A stretch of 64,000 bases of DNA from Neomesorhizobium sp963726065 (GCA_963726065.1 CAVSAU010000006.1:124001-188000), one strand, 5' to 3'. Numbered from the stretch's first letter, positions 9,468 to 21,074 are shown. Notes: a model not told the origin generated them from the sequence alone. A program made the numbers and translations.

Positions 9468-9489
9468 CCAGTGGGAATTGCCCGTGGGG

Positions 9490-10531
9490 ATGGCGATGAG
9501 CGCTCCTGATAGCGAAGCTGGCAACGGATTGAAAGTGCTGGAGGCCGGCGCCGATGCCGCGGGCCAGCGCCTCGACCAGTGGCTGGCGACGGCACTCGGG
9601 GCCGACTTCTCGCGCAACCGCGTCCAGGCGCTGATCCGCCAGGGCGCGGTGCAGGTCGGCGGCAACGTCGTCACCGAGGCGCAAGCGCAAGATGGCCGCC
9701 GGCGAACGCGTGTCGGTGGACGATGCCGGAACCGGAGCCCGCCGAGCCGCAGGGCGAGAACGATCCCGCTCGACATTCTCTACGAGGATGCCGAGCTGAT
9801 CGTCATCAACAAGCCGCCGGGCCTTGTCGTCCATCCCGGCGCCGGCAACTGGACCGGCACGCTGGTCAACGCGCTGATCCACCATTGCGGCGACAGCCTT
9901 TCGGGCATCGGCGGCGTCAAGCGGCCGGGCATCGTGCACCGCCTCGACAAGGAGACCAGCGGCGTCATGGTGGTCGCCAAGACCGACCTGCGCGCATCGC
10001 GCGCTGTCGGAGGCCTTTGCCGACCATGGCCGCCAGCGGCGACCTCGAGCGCGCCTACCAGGCGCTGGTCTGGGGCATCCCGCCGCGCATGACCGGCACG
10101 GTCGACGCGCCGCTCGGCCGCGCCGCCGACCGCGTGCGGCGCGCCGTGGTGCCCGAGGACCGCGACGACGCCCGCCACGCGGTCACGCATTTCACCGTGC
10201 TGGAGCGATTCGCCGAAGGCCGCACCGACACCGTGCAGGCAGCCCTCGTCGAATGCCGGCTCGAGACCGGGCGCACCCACCAGATCCGCGTCCACATGGC
10301 GCATATCGGCCATCCGGTGATCGGCGACCCCGACTACGGCCAGGCCTTCCGCACCAAGGCCAACCGCTTGCCCGAGCCGTTGAACGACAAGGTGAAATCG
10401 TTCCCGCGGCAGGCGCTGCATGCCGGCCTTCTTGCATTTCGCCATCCGGCTACCCATATGGTGATGCAAGTTCGAGGCGCCGATGCCCGGGGATATGGCA
10501 GGAGATCGTCGGCGGCTTTCGCAATCTCTGA
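9490..10531 (+). CDS. RluA/RluD-family RNA pseudouridine synthase, frameshifted
   Basis: The order is an S4-like RNA-binding domain (QRLDQWLATALGADFSRNRVQALIRQGAVQV), a catalytic domain with HRLDKETSGVMVVAKT whose Asp is the nucleophile, then LETGRTHQIRVHMAHIGHPVIGD. An S4 domain plus this core is the architecture of RluD, which modifies 23S rRNA helix 69; RluC is the alternative. Breaks lie near 9690, 9760, 10000 and 10470. The last restores the ending EIVGGFRNL at 10531. About 346 residues is normal. Start ATG 9490 gives the usual short leader before the S4 domain. Confidence 0.85.
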
Positions 10532-10720
10532 ACGTCGGTTGAGAAATCCTGATTCGCTTTGTTCACTTTGGCGTGACACACTGTTTCGTGTTGAACAAAT
10601 GCGTGTATTTTCCCGATTTGTTCCTATATAAGGTGTGTTGTGCGGCGCAGCGAAAATGTTGACCGCGCCATATGCCCGCCTCGTTCAGGGGGCACAATTC
10701 TTAGAGAGGGAGGGTGCTTT

Positions 10721-11634
10721 ATGGCCCAGACACTACCCAGCATCGTTTCCGGCGAAGGCGGGCTTTCCCGCTACCTGGAAGAAATCCGCCGCTTCCCCAT
10801 GCTGCAGCCGCAGGAAGAGTACATGCTCGCCAAGCGGTACCAGGAGCATGAGGATACCAGATGCGGCCCACAAGCTCGTGACCAGCCATCTGCGTCTCGT
10901 GGCCAAGATCGCCATGGGCTATCGCGGCTATGGCCTGCCGATCGGCGAAGTCATCTCCGAAGGCAATGTCGGCCTCATGCAGGCCGTGAAGAAATTCGAA
11001 CCGGAGCGCGGCTTCCGCCTGGCCACCTATGCCATGTGGTGGATCAAGGCCTCGATCCAGGAATACATCCTGCGCTCGTGGAGCCTGGTGAAGATGGGAA
11101 CCACCGCCAACCAGAAGCGGCTGTTCTTCAACCTGCGCAAGGTGAAGGGCAAGATCCAGGCGCTCGACGATGGCGACCTGAAGCCCGAGCAGGTCACCGA
11201 GATCGCCACCCGGCTGAACGTCAGCGAGGAAGAGGTGGTGTCGATGAACCGCCGCCTGTCGGGCGACGCTTCGCTCAACGCGCCGATCCGCGCGACCGAA
11301 GGCGAATCCGGCGAGTGGCAGGACTGGCTGGTCGACGACCACGACAGCCAGGAAGAGATGCTGATCGAGCAGGACGAACTGGAAAACCGCCGCGCGCATG
11401 CTCGCCGAGGCCATGTCGGTGCTCAACGACCGCGAGCGCCGCATCTTCGAGGCGCGCCGCCTCGCCGACGAGCCGATGACGCTCGAGGAACTGTCGGCCG
11501 AGTTCGACATCAGCCGCGAGCGCGTGCGCCAGATCGAGGTGCGCGCCTTCGAGAAGGTGCAGGACGCGGTCAAGGCCGCCGCCAAGCGGCAGGCGCAGTC
11601 GCTGCGCACCATCGACGCGCAGCCGGCGCACTGA
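10721..11634 (+). CDS. rpoH: RNA polymerase sigma factor RpoH (sigma-32), frameshifted
   Basis: Region 1.2/2.1 begins LSRYLEEIRRFPMLQPQEEYMLAKRY. Region 2 contains GNVGLMQAVKKFEPERGFRLATYAMWWIKASIQEYILRSW, and the RpoH-specific box follows as QKRLFFNLRKVKGKI. Region 4 ends with DISRERVRQIEVRAFEKV. Breaks near 10858 and 11395 divide it; the product would be about 303 residues, normal for alphaproteobacterial RpoH. It directs heat-shock transcription. The 160 bases upstream are AT-rich, with a CTATAT-like box near 10624, but no matching -35 was clear. ATG 10721 follows a GAGAGGGAGGG tract. Confidence 0.95.
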
Positions 11635-11662
11635 TCCGCGTCGGCGCGAGCCGAAACGAAAA

Positions 11663-11689
11663 CCGCCGCCGCGATGCGGCGGCTTTTTT
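11663..11689 (+). terminator. Rho-independent terminator of rpoH
   Basis: CCGCCGC pairs with GCGGCGG around a six-base loop and is followed by CTTTTTT. Confidence 0.85.
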
Positions 11690-11721
11690 GTTCCCGAGAC
11701 CCTCGGCGATGCGCGGAGCGT

Positions 11722-13301
11722 CAGCCTGCCGATCCGGCGGCCTTGGCCTGCCAGGCCTTGATCGTCTCGTCGAACACCTTCTCGCCGGGCACGCCCTTTT
11801 CCATGGTGATCAGCGCCCGCCGACCGGACTTGTAGACCAGCGGCACGTCGATCCACTGGTCGCGGCTTCAGCAGCGTCAGATTGGTGTCGATCTCGGCCT
11901 TGGTGTCGTTGAGCGCCACCAGGAAATAGCCGTCGGCGATCTTGACCGGAATGCCGAGCAGCGCGTTGCCGGCCGACTGCTTCGGTGTCCTTGAGCGCGA
12001 CGCGCAGGATGTTCTCGATGCCGCCGCCGTCGAAATTTTCCGGCGTCAGGAAGATCATCTCGATGATGTGGCTGGCCGGCAGGGTCGTGTCGCCGTTGCG
12101 CTTGATCGTCATGCGCAGCTGCAGGTTCTTGCCGGGGATCGTCGCCTCGGCGCGGATCGCCGGCTCCGGCGGCAGGTCGTCGCCAGGCGATTCCTGCACC
12201 ACCGACCAGACGATCGAGCCGGTGTCGGCCGAGCCCTTGCGCCACATTGGTGCGCTCCTCGTAGAAGATCGCCTTCTGGCCGACAGCGACAGCGCTGTCC
12301 GGCTGCCGGCGGCGCGCCGGTCGCCGGCGGCGGCGCCGGCAGCGCTGGCGTCTGCCGGGATGGCGGACTGCTGCGGCGGCGGCGCCGGGATCGGTGCCGC
12401 CGGGCGGCGAGATGGCATCGGTAGCTGCGGCGCGCAGCCGGCTGCCGGGCGGCTGCGTCGCCGGTCGCGCGACCGAGTGCCCTCGCCAATCGTCGGCGTG
12501 CCGCCGAGCCGGACCCTCGTCGACCTCGGTCCCGTCGGCATTCAGCCGCTGGGTGAATTTTTCGGGCTGTCGCCGGCGTTTCGGCAGGCGCCGTGGTTTC
12601 GGCGGGCGGCGTTGCGGCGGCGGAATCCACCGCCGGTTTTTCGGCCGGCGTCGCCGTTTCCGCAGGCTTGGCGCGCTGGCTGTTTCGGTCTTGTCGAGCC
12701 CGAGCATCGCCGAGAGGTCGTCCTTGTTCAGCCACGCGGCATAGCCGCCACCGCCCAGCAGCGCCAGCACCACCAGCGCGGCCACGATACCGCCGATGCC
12801 ACGCTTGCGCGGCGCCGGCTTCGTCGAAATCGTCGTAGGTATCGTCGTCGCTGTCAGCTTCCTCCTTGAAATCGGGCCTCGGCTCGATTTCGGGCGTATC
12901 CATGCTGGCCGGCGCGGCCTTCACCGGAGATGGCGCTGCCACATGCGAGGCAGGTGCTGCGGGCGCGATCGGCTTGACCTCGAAGCTGCTGCCCGGCGTG
13001 CTGGCGGGCGCCGCCTCGACCGGCTTGCGAGCCATCGAGCGTCGGAAAAGACGTTCTCGAGCTCGTCCAGCGGATCGGCGGCGAGCCGAACCGGCAAGGT
13101 ATTGCGCCTCGATTTCCCGATCGCGTCTTCGAGCGACTTCTTCTGCCGTTCGGCGACCGCCGCCGGCGGCGGCGGGTTGATCGCGGCGAGCTTGGCGGCG
13201 ACAGTGGTGCGCGCCTTTTCATAGACGCGCTCGCGCATCGCCGGCGTGTCGTCGCCCAGCCCGTCGATCGTTTTCTTCAGAACAGCAACGAAATCTGCCA
13301 T
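11722..13301 (-). CDS. Conserved membrane-anchored protein of unknown function, heavily frameshifted
   Basis: The N-terminus MADFVAVLKKTIDGLGDDTPAMRERVYEKAR begins a cytoplasmic alpha-helical domain seen at the start of a rhizobial hypothetical family. A low-complexity Ala/Pro/Glu linker follows, then one membrane helix (VAALVVLALLGGGGYAAW, near 12750), then a second Pro/Ala-rich tract. The C-terminal domain reads FYEERTNVAQG, SADTGSIVWSVVQESPGDD and IPGKNLQLRMTIKRN. At least five breaks occur, clustered in the GC-rich linker. The end at 11722 (KAAGSAG-stop) comes from the frame of the last segment. It sits beside purA but separated by about 110 bases. No enzyme motif is visible. Confidence 0.7.
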
Positions 13302-13409
13302 GCTTCTTTTGACCTGTACTTTCCGATTCCCCGCCCTGTGCCGGAAAATCCTGCCGGCCGGAGCCGGCGTTAGATCACGCTCCCACCCCTGATCTCACCG
13401 AATCATGGT

Positions 13410-14711
13410 CTAATCTTGAAACGGATCGGTCACAAGTATGGTGTCGTCCCGTTCGGGACTGGTCGAAAGCAGCGCCACCGGCGCGCCGATCAGCTCTTCG
13501 ATGTAGCGCACATACTTGACCGCCTGCGCCGGCAGGTCGTTCCAGCTGCGCGCGCCCGCTGTCGTGCCCTTCCAGCCTTCGAGCGTCTCGTAGACCGGTT
13601 CGACACGCGCCTGTGCGCCCTGGCTGGCCGGCAGATAGTCGATCGTCCTCGCCGTCGAGCCGGTAGGCGGTGCAGACCTTGATCTCGTCCAGCCCGTCGA
13701 GCACGTCGAGCTTGGTCAGCGCGATGCCGTTGATGCCGTTCACCGCCACGGCCTGGCGCACCAGCACCGCGTCGAACCAGCCGCAGCGGCGCTTGCGCCC
13801 GGTGACCACGCCGAATTCATGGCCGCGCGTACCGAGGAATTCGCCGATCTCGTTGTTCTGTTCGGTCGGGAAAGGCCCTTCGCCGACGCGCGTCGTGTAG
13901 GCCTTGGTGATGCCGAGCACATAGCCGATGGCGCCCGGTCCCACGCCCGAGCCGGTCGCCGCCTGGCCGGCCACCGTGTTGGACGAGGTCACGAACGGAT
14001 AGGTGCCGTGGTCGATGTCGAGCAGGGTGCCCTGCGCGCCCTCGAACAGGATGCGCGCGCCGGCGCGGCGCTCGTCGTCGAGCAGCTTCCAGACCCGGTC
14101 CATGTAGGGCAGGATCTGGTCGGCGACCGAGGTCAGCTCTGTCATGATCGCTTCGTGCGACGACCTCGGGATGGCCGAGCCCGCGGCGCAGCGCATTGTG
14201 ATGCGTCAGCAGCCGGTCGATCTTGATCGGCAGCGTGTCGAGGCTGGCGAGGTCCATCACCCGGACCGCGCGGCGGCCGACCTTGTCCTCGTAGGCCGGC
14301 CCGATGCCGCGGCGGGTGGTGCCGATCTTGGTGCCCGAGTTCGAAGCGGCGTCCTCGCGGAAACCGTCGAGCTCGCGGTGCAGCGACAGGATGAGCGCGG
14401 TGTTCTCGGCGATCTTCAGCACGTCAGGCGTGACTTCGACGCCTTGCGCCTTGAGCTTGGCCGACTTCGGCGACGAAGGCATGCGGATCGAACACGACGC
14501 CGTTGCCGATGATCGACAGCTTGCCCTCGCGCACGACGCCGGACGGCAGCAGCGACAGCTTGTAGACCTTGCCGTCGACGACCAGCGTATGACCGGCATT
14601 GTGGCCGCCCTGGAAGCGGACCACCACGTCGGCGCGCTCCGACAGCCAGTCGACGATCTTGCCCTTGCCCTCGTCGCCCCATTGCGAGCCGACGACCACC
14701 ACATTGGCCAT
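13410..14711 (-). CDS. purA: Adenylosuccinate synthetase, frameshifted
   Basis: The start MANVVVVGSQWGDEGKGK holds the GTP-binding GDEGKGK loop. FQGGHNAGHTLVV follows, and further on GIGPAYEDKVGRRAVRV, LFEGAQGTLLDIDHGTYPFVTSSN and VTGRKRRCGWFDAVL, all PurA signatures. It joins IMP and aspartate using GTP in AMP synthesis. Breaks lie near 14460, 14165 and 13640. The ending DDTILVTDPFQD gives about 433 residues, the usual length. It stands alone with its own upstream region and converges with nothing. Confidence 0.96.
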
Positions 14712-14935
14712 GCAAAATTCCCTTCGTGCGGCCGTGGGCGCGCATGCGCGCCCAAAATGACAGGCCTCTATACGTCAAGGAACGACGAGCGCGACACTTC
14801 TTTCAGCGCCGCGCGTCGTTTCCAACGGCGCAATCGACGTCCGAGGCACAACGAATTCCCGAATGCACGGATCATTTACTTGGCCGCGACATGCGTCCTA
14901 GGTCCGCCTGTTAGCCTTTCGAACAGTCACCGTGC

Positions 14936-15843
14936 ATGCATCATCGCAAAGCCTACGTCCTGCTCCTTCTGACCACGCTGTTCTGGGGCGGCAACGCCAT
15001 CGCCGGCAAGCTGGCGGTCGGGCCATGTTTCGCCGATGCTGCTGACGGCCGCGCGCTGGGGCTGCCGCCTGTCATCCTGCTGCTGGCGCTCGGGCTGCCG
15101 CGCCTCGTCGCCGACTGGCCGGCGATCCGGACGAGGCTGCTGGCTTCTCGTTGGGCTTGGCTCCTTCGGCTTCACCGTCTTCAACGTCGCGCTCTATTCG
15201 GCGCTGCTCTATACCACGGCGATCAATGTCAGCATCGAGCAGGCCGGCATGCCGATGCTGATCTTCCTCGTCAATTTCCTGCTGTTCCGGACTGCGGGTG
15301 ACCTGGGCGCAGATCGTCGGCTTCCTGCTTTCCATCGTCGGCGTCGCGCTGACGGCCAGCCATGGCGAGCCTGGCGCGGCCTGCTGAAGCTCGACGTCAA
15401 TTTCGGCGATGCGCTGATGCTATCTGGCGGTACTCGTCTACAGCGGCTACACGGTGGCGCTGCGCTTCAAGCCCGTCATCCACTGGCAAAGCCTGATGAT
15501 CGTGCTGTGCGGCAGCGCCGTCGTCACCTCGCTTCCCTTCGTCGTCGCCGAGTTCGCGTATGGCGCGGCGATCCTGCCCGATGCCCAGGGCTGGGCGGTC
15601 ATCGCCTATACGCGTATTCTTCCCGTCGATCCTGGCGCAGGTCTTCTACATTCGCGGCGTCGAACTGATCGGCGCCAACCGCGCCGGCCTGTTCATCAAC
15701 CTGGTGCCGATCTTCGGCACGCTGCTGTCGATCGCTGATTCTCGGCGAGGACTTCCAGCTCTACCACGGCCTGGCGCATGGTGCTGGTGCTCGGCGGCAT
15801 CTGGCTGGCCGAGCACAGCGGGCGACAGATCGCCGAACGGTGA
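14936..15843 (+). CDS. EamA-family (DMT superfamily) membrane transporter, frameshifted
   Basis: The protein begins MHHRKAYVLLLLTTLFWGGNAIAGKLAVG, the typical first helix of an EamA repeat. Hydrophobic segments follow in alternating frames, including VSIEQAGMPMLIFLVNFLLF and SLMIVLCGSAVVTSLPFVVAEF. The second repeat has YIRGVELIGANRAGLFINLVPIFGTLLSI. Two five-helix repeats in about 300 residues is the normal layout of these drug/metabolite exporters. Breaks occur near 15035, 15150, 15300, 15430, 15620 and 15740. Substrate unknown. It is divergent from purA. Confidence 0.8.
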
Positions 15844-15884
15844 AGCAATCCTGGCTCACAAGCCATACTTGGGTAGTGTCGGTG

Positions 15885-17045
15885 CTAGATCAGCTTGGCT
15901 TTTGCGAGATCGCGCATCAGATGGCTGGCCCCATAGGTCCACGGCGGGCAATCGGTGGACAGCATCACACGATTGATCAGCGCCCCGAATTTTTCCGAAG
16001 CGATGGTCACCTTGTCGCCTTGCCTGTGGGTGAAACCTTTGCCGCTTTCGCCGCGATCCTTGACCGGCGCGAACATGGTTCCCAGGAAGAGCGCCAAGCC
16101 GTCCGGATATTGGTGATGCGGGCCAAGCGCTGCGTCGACGAGATCTTCCGGCGAGCGGCTGATCTCTGCCATCGAACTTTCCCCTTCCAGCACAAAGCCA
16201 TCTTCGCCTTCCACCCTGAGACCGACGATGGCATTTTTGACGTCATCCAGCGAAAAGGTACTGTCGAACATGCGGATGAAAGGACCGAGGGAGGCCGACG
16301 CATTGTTGTCCTTGGCCTTGCCTAGCAACAGCGCTGAACGGCCCTCCACGTCGCGCAGATTGACGTCGTTGCCGAGGGTGGCGCCGATGATCTTGCCCCG
16401 GCTTGACGCGATGACCACGATTTCGGGTTCGGGATTGTTCCAGGTCGAGATTGGATGCAGGCCGACATCGGCGCCATAGCCGACCGAGGCCATCGGCTGG
16501 CATTTGGTGAAGATTTCCGCGTCCGGCCCGATGCCGACCTCCAGATATTGCGACCATACGCCACGTTCGATGAGCCGCTTCTTGAGATCTCTCGCTTCGG
16601 CCGACCCCGGTTTGAGCTTGGACAGGTCGTGCCCGATCAGGCTGATGATGTCGCCACGGATCAGGTCTGCCTTTTCCTTCGACCCTCGCGCCTGCTCCTC
16701 GATGACCCGCTCCAGCAGCGACACAACGAAGGTGACGCCCGCTGCCTTCACGGCCTGCAGATCGACCGGCGACAGGAGATAGGGTTTCGATTTGTCGCTT
16801 TGCTGCGACAGGCTATTGGTCATGATCTCGGAAAGCGCTCCTATCTCGCGGCCTGGGGCGGCCGCGAGATAGGCAGCGGGGTCATCCATTTCGCAGATAT
16901 CGCGGGAGGTCGGCGCGATCGCCGCAGTGATATCGAAAACGGCGCCGCCGCGCACGGTAACCAGCCTGGGATGCGCCCAACCATCGGCGACAGCACGTCC
17001 AAGAAAGATGCCTTCTTCAGGCAGAAGGTTGCTCGCAAACGACAA
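15885..17045 (-). CDS. Fumarylacetoacetate hydrolase (FAH)-family protein
   Basis: The gene is intact with about 386 residues. The C-terminal catalytic domain has EVGIGPDAEIFTKCQPMASVG and DVNLRDVEGRSALLLGKAK, with the acidic residues that hold the divalent metal in FAH enzymes. It resembles the sugar-acid dehydratase branch (2-keto-3-deoxy-arabinonate type) more than true tyrosine-pathway FAH, but the substrate is inferred only. There is no ATG at the conserved N-terminus. I chose TTG 17045, giving (M)SFASNLLPEEGIF, with a GGGGG tract about 9 bases upstream. TTG 17126 is the alternative. No sugar-acid pathway neighbours are present. Confidence 0.8.
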   Translation of the reverse strand: MSFASNLLPEEGIFLGRAVADGWAHPRLVTVRGGAVFDITAAIAPTSRDICEMDDPAAYLAAAPGREIGALSEIMTNSLSQQSDKSKPYLLSPVDLQAVKAAGVTFVVSLLERVIEEQARGSKEKADLIRGDIISLIGHDLSKLKPGSAEARDLKKRLIERGVWSQYLEVGIGPDAEIFTKCQPMASVGYGADVGLHPISTWNNPEPEIVVIASSRGKIIGATLGNDVNLRDVEGRSALLLGKAKDNNASASLGPFIRMFDSTFSLDDVKNAIVGLRVEGEDGFVLEGESSMAEISRSPEDLVDAALGPHHQYPDGLALFLGTMFAPVKDRGESGKGFTHRQGDKVTIASEKFGALINRVMLSTDCPPWTYGASHLMRDLAKAKLI

Positions 17046-17176
17046 TTTTTGATGCCCCCGTTTCGAAATCGACCATGCCGCCAGCGGCGGCCCGACATGC
17101 TGGACTATTCCTTGAACGCTTCGCAAGCAACAAGAAGGGCGGCGTCAACCGCGCCTTCTTTGTTCAGGTTGGAAAA

Positions 17177-18779
17177 TCATGCACCCGCAATATCGAAATG
17201 CAGCGGCTTTGCCGACACGATCGACTTGTGCGCACGCACCTGGGCAAGCACGTTTTCGGGGAACGGCGCATCCAGATAGAGCAGCGCTATGGCGTCGCCG
17301 CCCGGTCGGTTGCGGCCAAGCTGGAAGTTGGCGATGTTGACGCCGTTCTCGCCGCAGACGGTGCCGAGCAGGCCGATGATGCCGGGTGCGTCGGCATTGG
17401 TGGTGTAGAGCATGTGTTGGCCCACCTCGGCGTCGAGATTGATGCCCTTGATCTGGATGAAGCGCGGCTTGTGATCGGAGAAGCAGGTGCCGGCGATCGA
17501 GCGCGTCTGCTTGTCGGTCTTCACCGTCAGCTTGATGTAGCCGTCGAAGACACCCGATTTGTCGCGCTTGACCTCGGCAACGATGATGCCGCGTTCCTTC
17601 ACCATGATCGGCGCCGACACCATGTTGACGTCGGCCACCTGCGGCCGGATCAGGCCGGCGAGTGCAGCGCTGATCAGGGCGCGCGTGTTCATCGTGGCGG
17701 TCGAGCCGTCGAACAGGATCTCGACCTCCTCGATCGGATCTTCCGTCACCTGGCCGACGAAGGCGCCGAGCACTTCGGCCAGTTTGACGAACGGCTTCAG
17801 CCGCGGCGCTTCCTCGGCGGTGATCGAAGGCATGTTGATGGCGTTGGAGACAGCGCCCTTGACCAGGTAGTCCGCCATCTGCTCGGCGATCTGCAGCGCG
17901 ACATTTTCCTGGGCTTCCGTGGTCGAGGCGCCGAGATGCGGCGTGGCGACGACATTGGGCATGCCGAAGAACGGGCTGTCCGTCGCCGGCTCCACCTCGA
18001 ACACATCGATGCCCGCGCCGGCCACCTTGCCGCTCTTCAGCGCCGCGATCAGGTCGGCCTCGACGATCAGGCCGCCGCGCGCGCAGTTGATGATGCGCAC
18101 GCCGTCCTTCATCTTGGCGATCGCCTCGGCGTTGATGATGTTGCGGGTCTTGTCCGTCATCGGCGTATGCAGCGTGATGAAGTCGGCGCGGGCGAGCAAT
18201 TCGTCCAGTTCCACCTTTTCGACGCCGAGTTCTTCCGCGCGTCCTTCCGAGAGGAACGGGTCGAAGGCGACGACATGCATCTTCAGCCCGACGCCGCGTG
18301 TCGCGACGATCGAGCCGATGTTGCCGCAGCCGATGACGCCGAGCGTCTTGCCGGTGATTTCGACGCCCATGAAGCGGTTCTTTTCCCACTTGCCGGCATG
18401 CGTCGAGCTGTTCGCCTCGGGCAATTCGCGGGCGAGCGCGAACATCAGCGCGATGGCATGTTCGGCGGTGGTGATTGAATTGCCGAACGGCGTGTTCATG
18501 ACGATGATGCCCTTGCGCGAAGCGGCGGGGATATCGACATTGTCGACGCCGATGCCGGCGCGTCCGACCACTTTCAGATTGGTCGCGGCGGCTGATCAGT
18601 TTTTCGGTGACCTTTGTCGCCGAGCGGATGGCAAGCCCGTCATACTGGTGGATGACTTCGAGCAGCTTGTCCTTGTCCTTGCCGAGATCGGGCAGGTAGT
18701 CGACTTCGACGCCGCGATCCTTGAAAATCTGCACGGCGGTCGGGGAAAGTTTGTCGGATACGAGAACGCGAGGTGCCAT
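17177..18779 (-). CDS. serA: D-3-phosphoglycerate dehydrogenase, one frameshift
   Basis: First step of serine synthesis from 3-phosphoglycerate. The N-terminal substrate domain begins MAPRVLVSDKLSPTAVQIF. RAGIGVDNVD precedes the NAD-binding GVIGCGNIGS, then come catalytic NCARGGLIVE and PHLGASTTEAQ. The long C-terminal part holds the intervening domain and an ACT regulatory domain (TTNADAPGIIGLLGTV). Total about 533 residues, the long form of SerA. A single extra C near 18593 breaks the gene; removing it restores KLISAAATNLKVVGRAG. It lies 62 bases downstream of serC in the same direction, forming a serC-serA operon. Confidence 0.97.
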
Positions 18780-18841
18780 GACAGCCTCCTGAATGAAGAA
18801 TGAAGGGGAAAGGCGACCCGCCGGCCGCCACTGACCAATGA

Positions 18842-20021
18842 TCAGGCCGCAGCCTTGAGCGCCGCCTTCTGGCTGGCGAAAGCCCAGTCGAGCCAAGGCA
18901 TCAGCGCCTGCGAGGTCGGAAGCCTCCACCGTCGCGCCGGCCCAGATGCGCAAACCGGACGGCGCGTCGCGATAGGCGCCGATGTCGTAGGCGACACCTT
19001 CCTTGTCGAGCGCGGCCACCATGCCCTTGGCGAAAGCCGCCTGCGCGTCGGCGTCGAGGGCCTCGACTTCCGGATCGACGATGGACAGGCAGACCGAGGT
19101 GTTGGAGCGCGTCGCCGGCTCGACAGCCAGATGACCGGCCCAGTCCGATTCGGCAACGAAACGGTCGATGACGGCGAAATTGGCATCGGCGCGCGCCATC
19201 AGGCGCTTCAAGGCCACCGATCGACTTCGCCCACAGCAATGCGTCGAGATAGTCCTCCACGGCGAGCATCGACGGCGTGTTGATGGTTTCGCCCTTGAAG
19301 ATGCCTTCGATCAGCTTGCCGTCGGAGGTCAGGCGGAAGATCTTGGGCAGCGGCCAGGCGGGTTTGTAGCTTTCCAGCCGTTCGACGGCGCGCGGGCTGA
19401 GGATCAGCATGCCATGCGCGCCCTCGCCGCCCAGCACCTTCTGCCAGGAGAAAGTGACCACATCGAGCTTCGCGAAATCGAGGTTCTGCGCGAATGCCGC
19501 CGAGGTAGCGTCGCAAATGGTCAGGCCTTGCCGGTCGGCCGGAATGAAGTCGCCATTCGGCGACGCGCACCCCGGAAGTGGTGCCGTTCCAGGTGAAAAC
19601 CACGTCGCGGTCGAAATCGATCTTGGTCAGATCCGGCAGTTCGCCATAGGGCGCTTCGAATTTGCGCACGTCGGGAAGCTTGAGCTGCTTGACCACGTCG
19701 GTGATCCAGCCGGCGCCGAAGCTCTCCCACGCGACCATGTCGACGCCACGTTGCGCCAAGCAGCGACCACAGCGCCATCTCGACTGCGCCGGTATCGGAA
19801 GCCGGCACGATGCCGATGCGGTAGTCCGCCGGCACCTCGAGCACTTCGCGGGTGAGGTCGATCGCCTGTTCGAGCTTTGTCTTGCCGATCTTGGCGCGAT
19901 GCGAACGGCCGAGCGCGGCCTTTTCCAGCGCCTGGAGCGACCAGCCGGGACGTTTGGCGCAGGGACCTGAGGAGAAATTGGGGTTTGCCGGACGGAGTCC
20001 GGGCTTGGGTATGCTCGTCAT
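18842..20021 (-). CDS. serC: Phosphoserine aminotransferase, frameshifted
   Basis: The start is MTSIPKPGLRPANPNFSSGPCAKRPGW, followed by SHRAKIGKTKLEQAIDLTREVLEVPADYRIGIVPASDTGA. The PLP-lysine region reads VTFSWQKVLGGEGAHGML. This is the long alphaproteobacterial SerC of about 392 residues, which converts 3-phosphohydroxypyruvate to phosphoserine. Breaks lie near 19758, 19560, 19215 and 18922. The natural end LDWAFASQKAALKAAA is at 18842. It is the first gene of the serC-serA operon. Confidence 0.95.
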
Positions 20022-20166
20022 CGTGGTCTATCCTTCCAGATAGCGGCCCCTCGTTGGGGAGGGGTGGCCCACGGACGGCGTTAAGCGTTCAGGCGTTCGG
20101 CGTCAAGAGGAATAGTTTATGTCGCCGCCGGAACAGTCGCGGCGAAAATCCCAGCCCCGCAAACGG

Positions 20167-20188
20167 AAAAGCCGGGCGTGCGCCCGGC
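20167..20188 (-). terminator. Terminator downstream of the first outer-membrane barrel gene
   Basis: On the minus strand GCCGGGCG pairs with CGCCCGGC across a two-base gap and is followed by TTTTCC. Confidence 0.75.
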
Positions 20189-20211
20189 TTCGGTTGGCAA
20201 TCGTGCCGGCG

Positions 20212-21074
20212 CTACCAGAGATCGTAGCGCAGACCGAGCTTGACTCTGGTGATAGTCGATACCCTCGTTGATGACCGGGGCGCCGGCGCCGTCGAGAGAA
20301 ACATATCTTTGCCTGCGGCACCGCGAAATATTCATAGCCGAGATCGACCGATGCGTTCCTGCTGAACCGATAGTTCACGCCTGCGCCGAGCGAATAGGCG
20401 AAATTGTACTGGCGTTCGGAAGTCACGCCGCCCTCGTAGACCGACGGATCATCGCATTCGAAGATGCTTGTCGTGTTTCCTACCGTCGAGGACTGATCGA
20501 CGCAGTTGCGCGAGCCGGCCGCGAGCCGATAGGTGCTGTAGGCCACACCGACGCCGCCGCCGATGAAAGGCGTGAAGCCTGAATAGGTGCCAAGGTCGAC
20601 GATAGCGTTGGCCATCATATTGTAGGCCTTGTTGCTGCCGGCGTTCGATCCTTCGCAATCGCGGTTGCGTCGTCCGGAGGCCACGGTGGATGAACCGTCC
20701 GGGTTCGTCACGGTCACCGTCTGCGTGCCTTCGCAGGTGGTCAGGAAATCATCGGAAAACTTGCTGGTCGGCAACAAGCCGAAATTGAGCTCGCCCCGGA
20801 AATAGTCGGTGAAGTGATAGCCCATGCCGACGCTGGCCGAGACCGGGCTTTCGCTGGAGGTGAAGCCTGGCGGCACCTGGAAGTCGTCATAGGGTTTGTT
20901 GACGCTGTATCCGACGTCGCCGCGCAGGTACCAGCCGGAGCCGACCTCGACCGGCACGAATTCCGGCGCCTCGTCGACAACGATCGGCGGATCGTAGTCC
21001 GCCGCCTGCCCCGGCATGGTCGCCAGGAGCACCGCCGCTAGCGCCGGCAGGATCAAACGCGAATGCAAAATCAT
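20212..21074 (-). CDS. Outer-membrane beta-barrel protein (Omp25/porin-like family)
   Basis: A Sec signal peptide (MILHSRLILPALAAVLLATMPGQA, cleaved after AQA-like residues) leads to a 260-residue barrel. Alternating strands include GWYLRGDVGYSVN, VGMGYHFTDYFRGELNFG, PFIGGGVGVAYSTY and YSLGAGVNYRFSRNASVDLGYEY. The aromatic ending LGLRYDLW-stop at 20212 is typical of a BAM-recognised C-terminus. A break near 20300 and another near 20245 hide the ending. Cysteines in the external-loop regions (TTCEGTQ, NRDCEG, RNCVDQ, FECDD) could form disulfides. Its promoter region carries a CtrA-type box 78 bases before the start. It is a paralogue of the next gene. Confidence 0.85.

Noticed and set aside
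10550..10640. A heat-shock or housekeeping promoter for rpoH
   Set aside because: A CTATAT-like -10 is visible, but no -35 element sits at 16-18 bases upstream, so I did not list it as a feature.
18580..18610. Programmed frameshift in serA
   Set aside because: There is no slippery sequence or downstream stimulatory structure. The same kind of error recurs in many genes.
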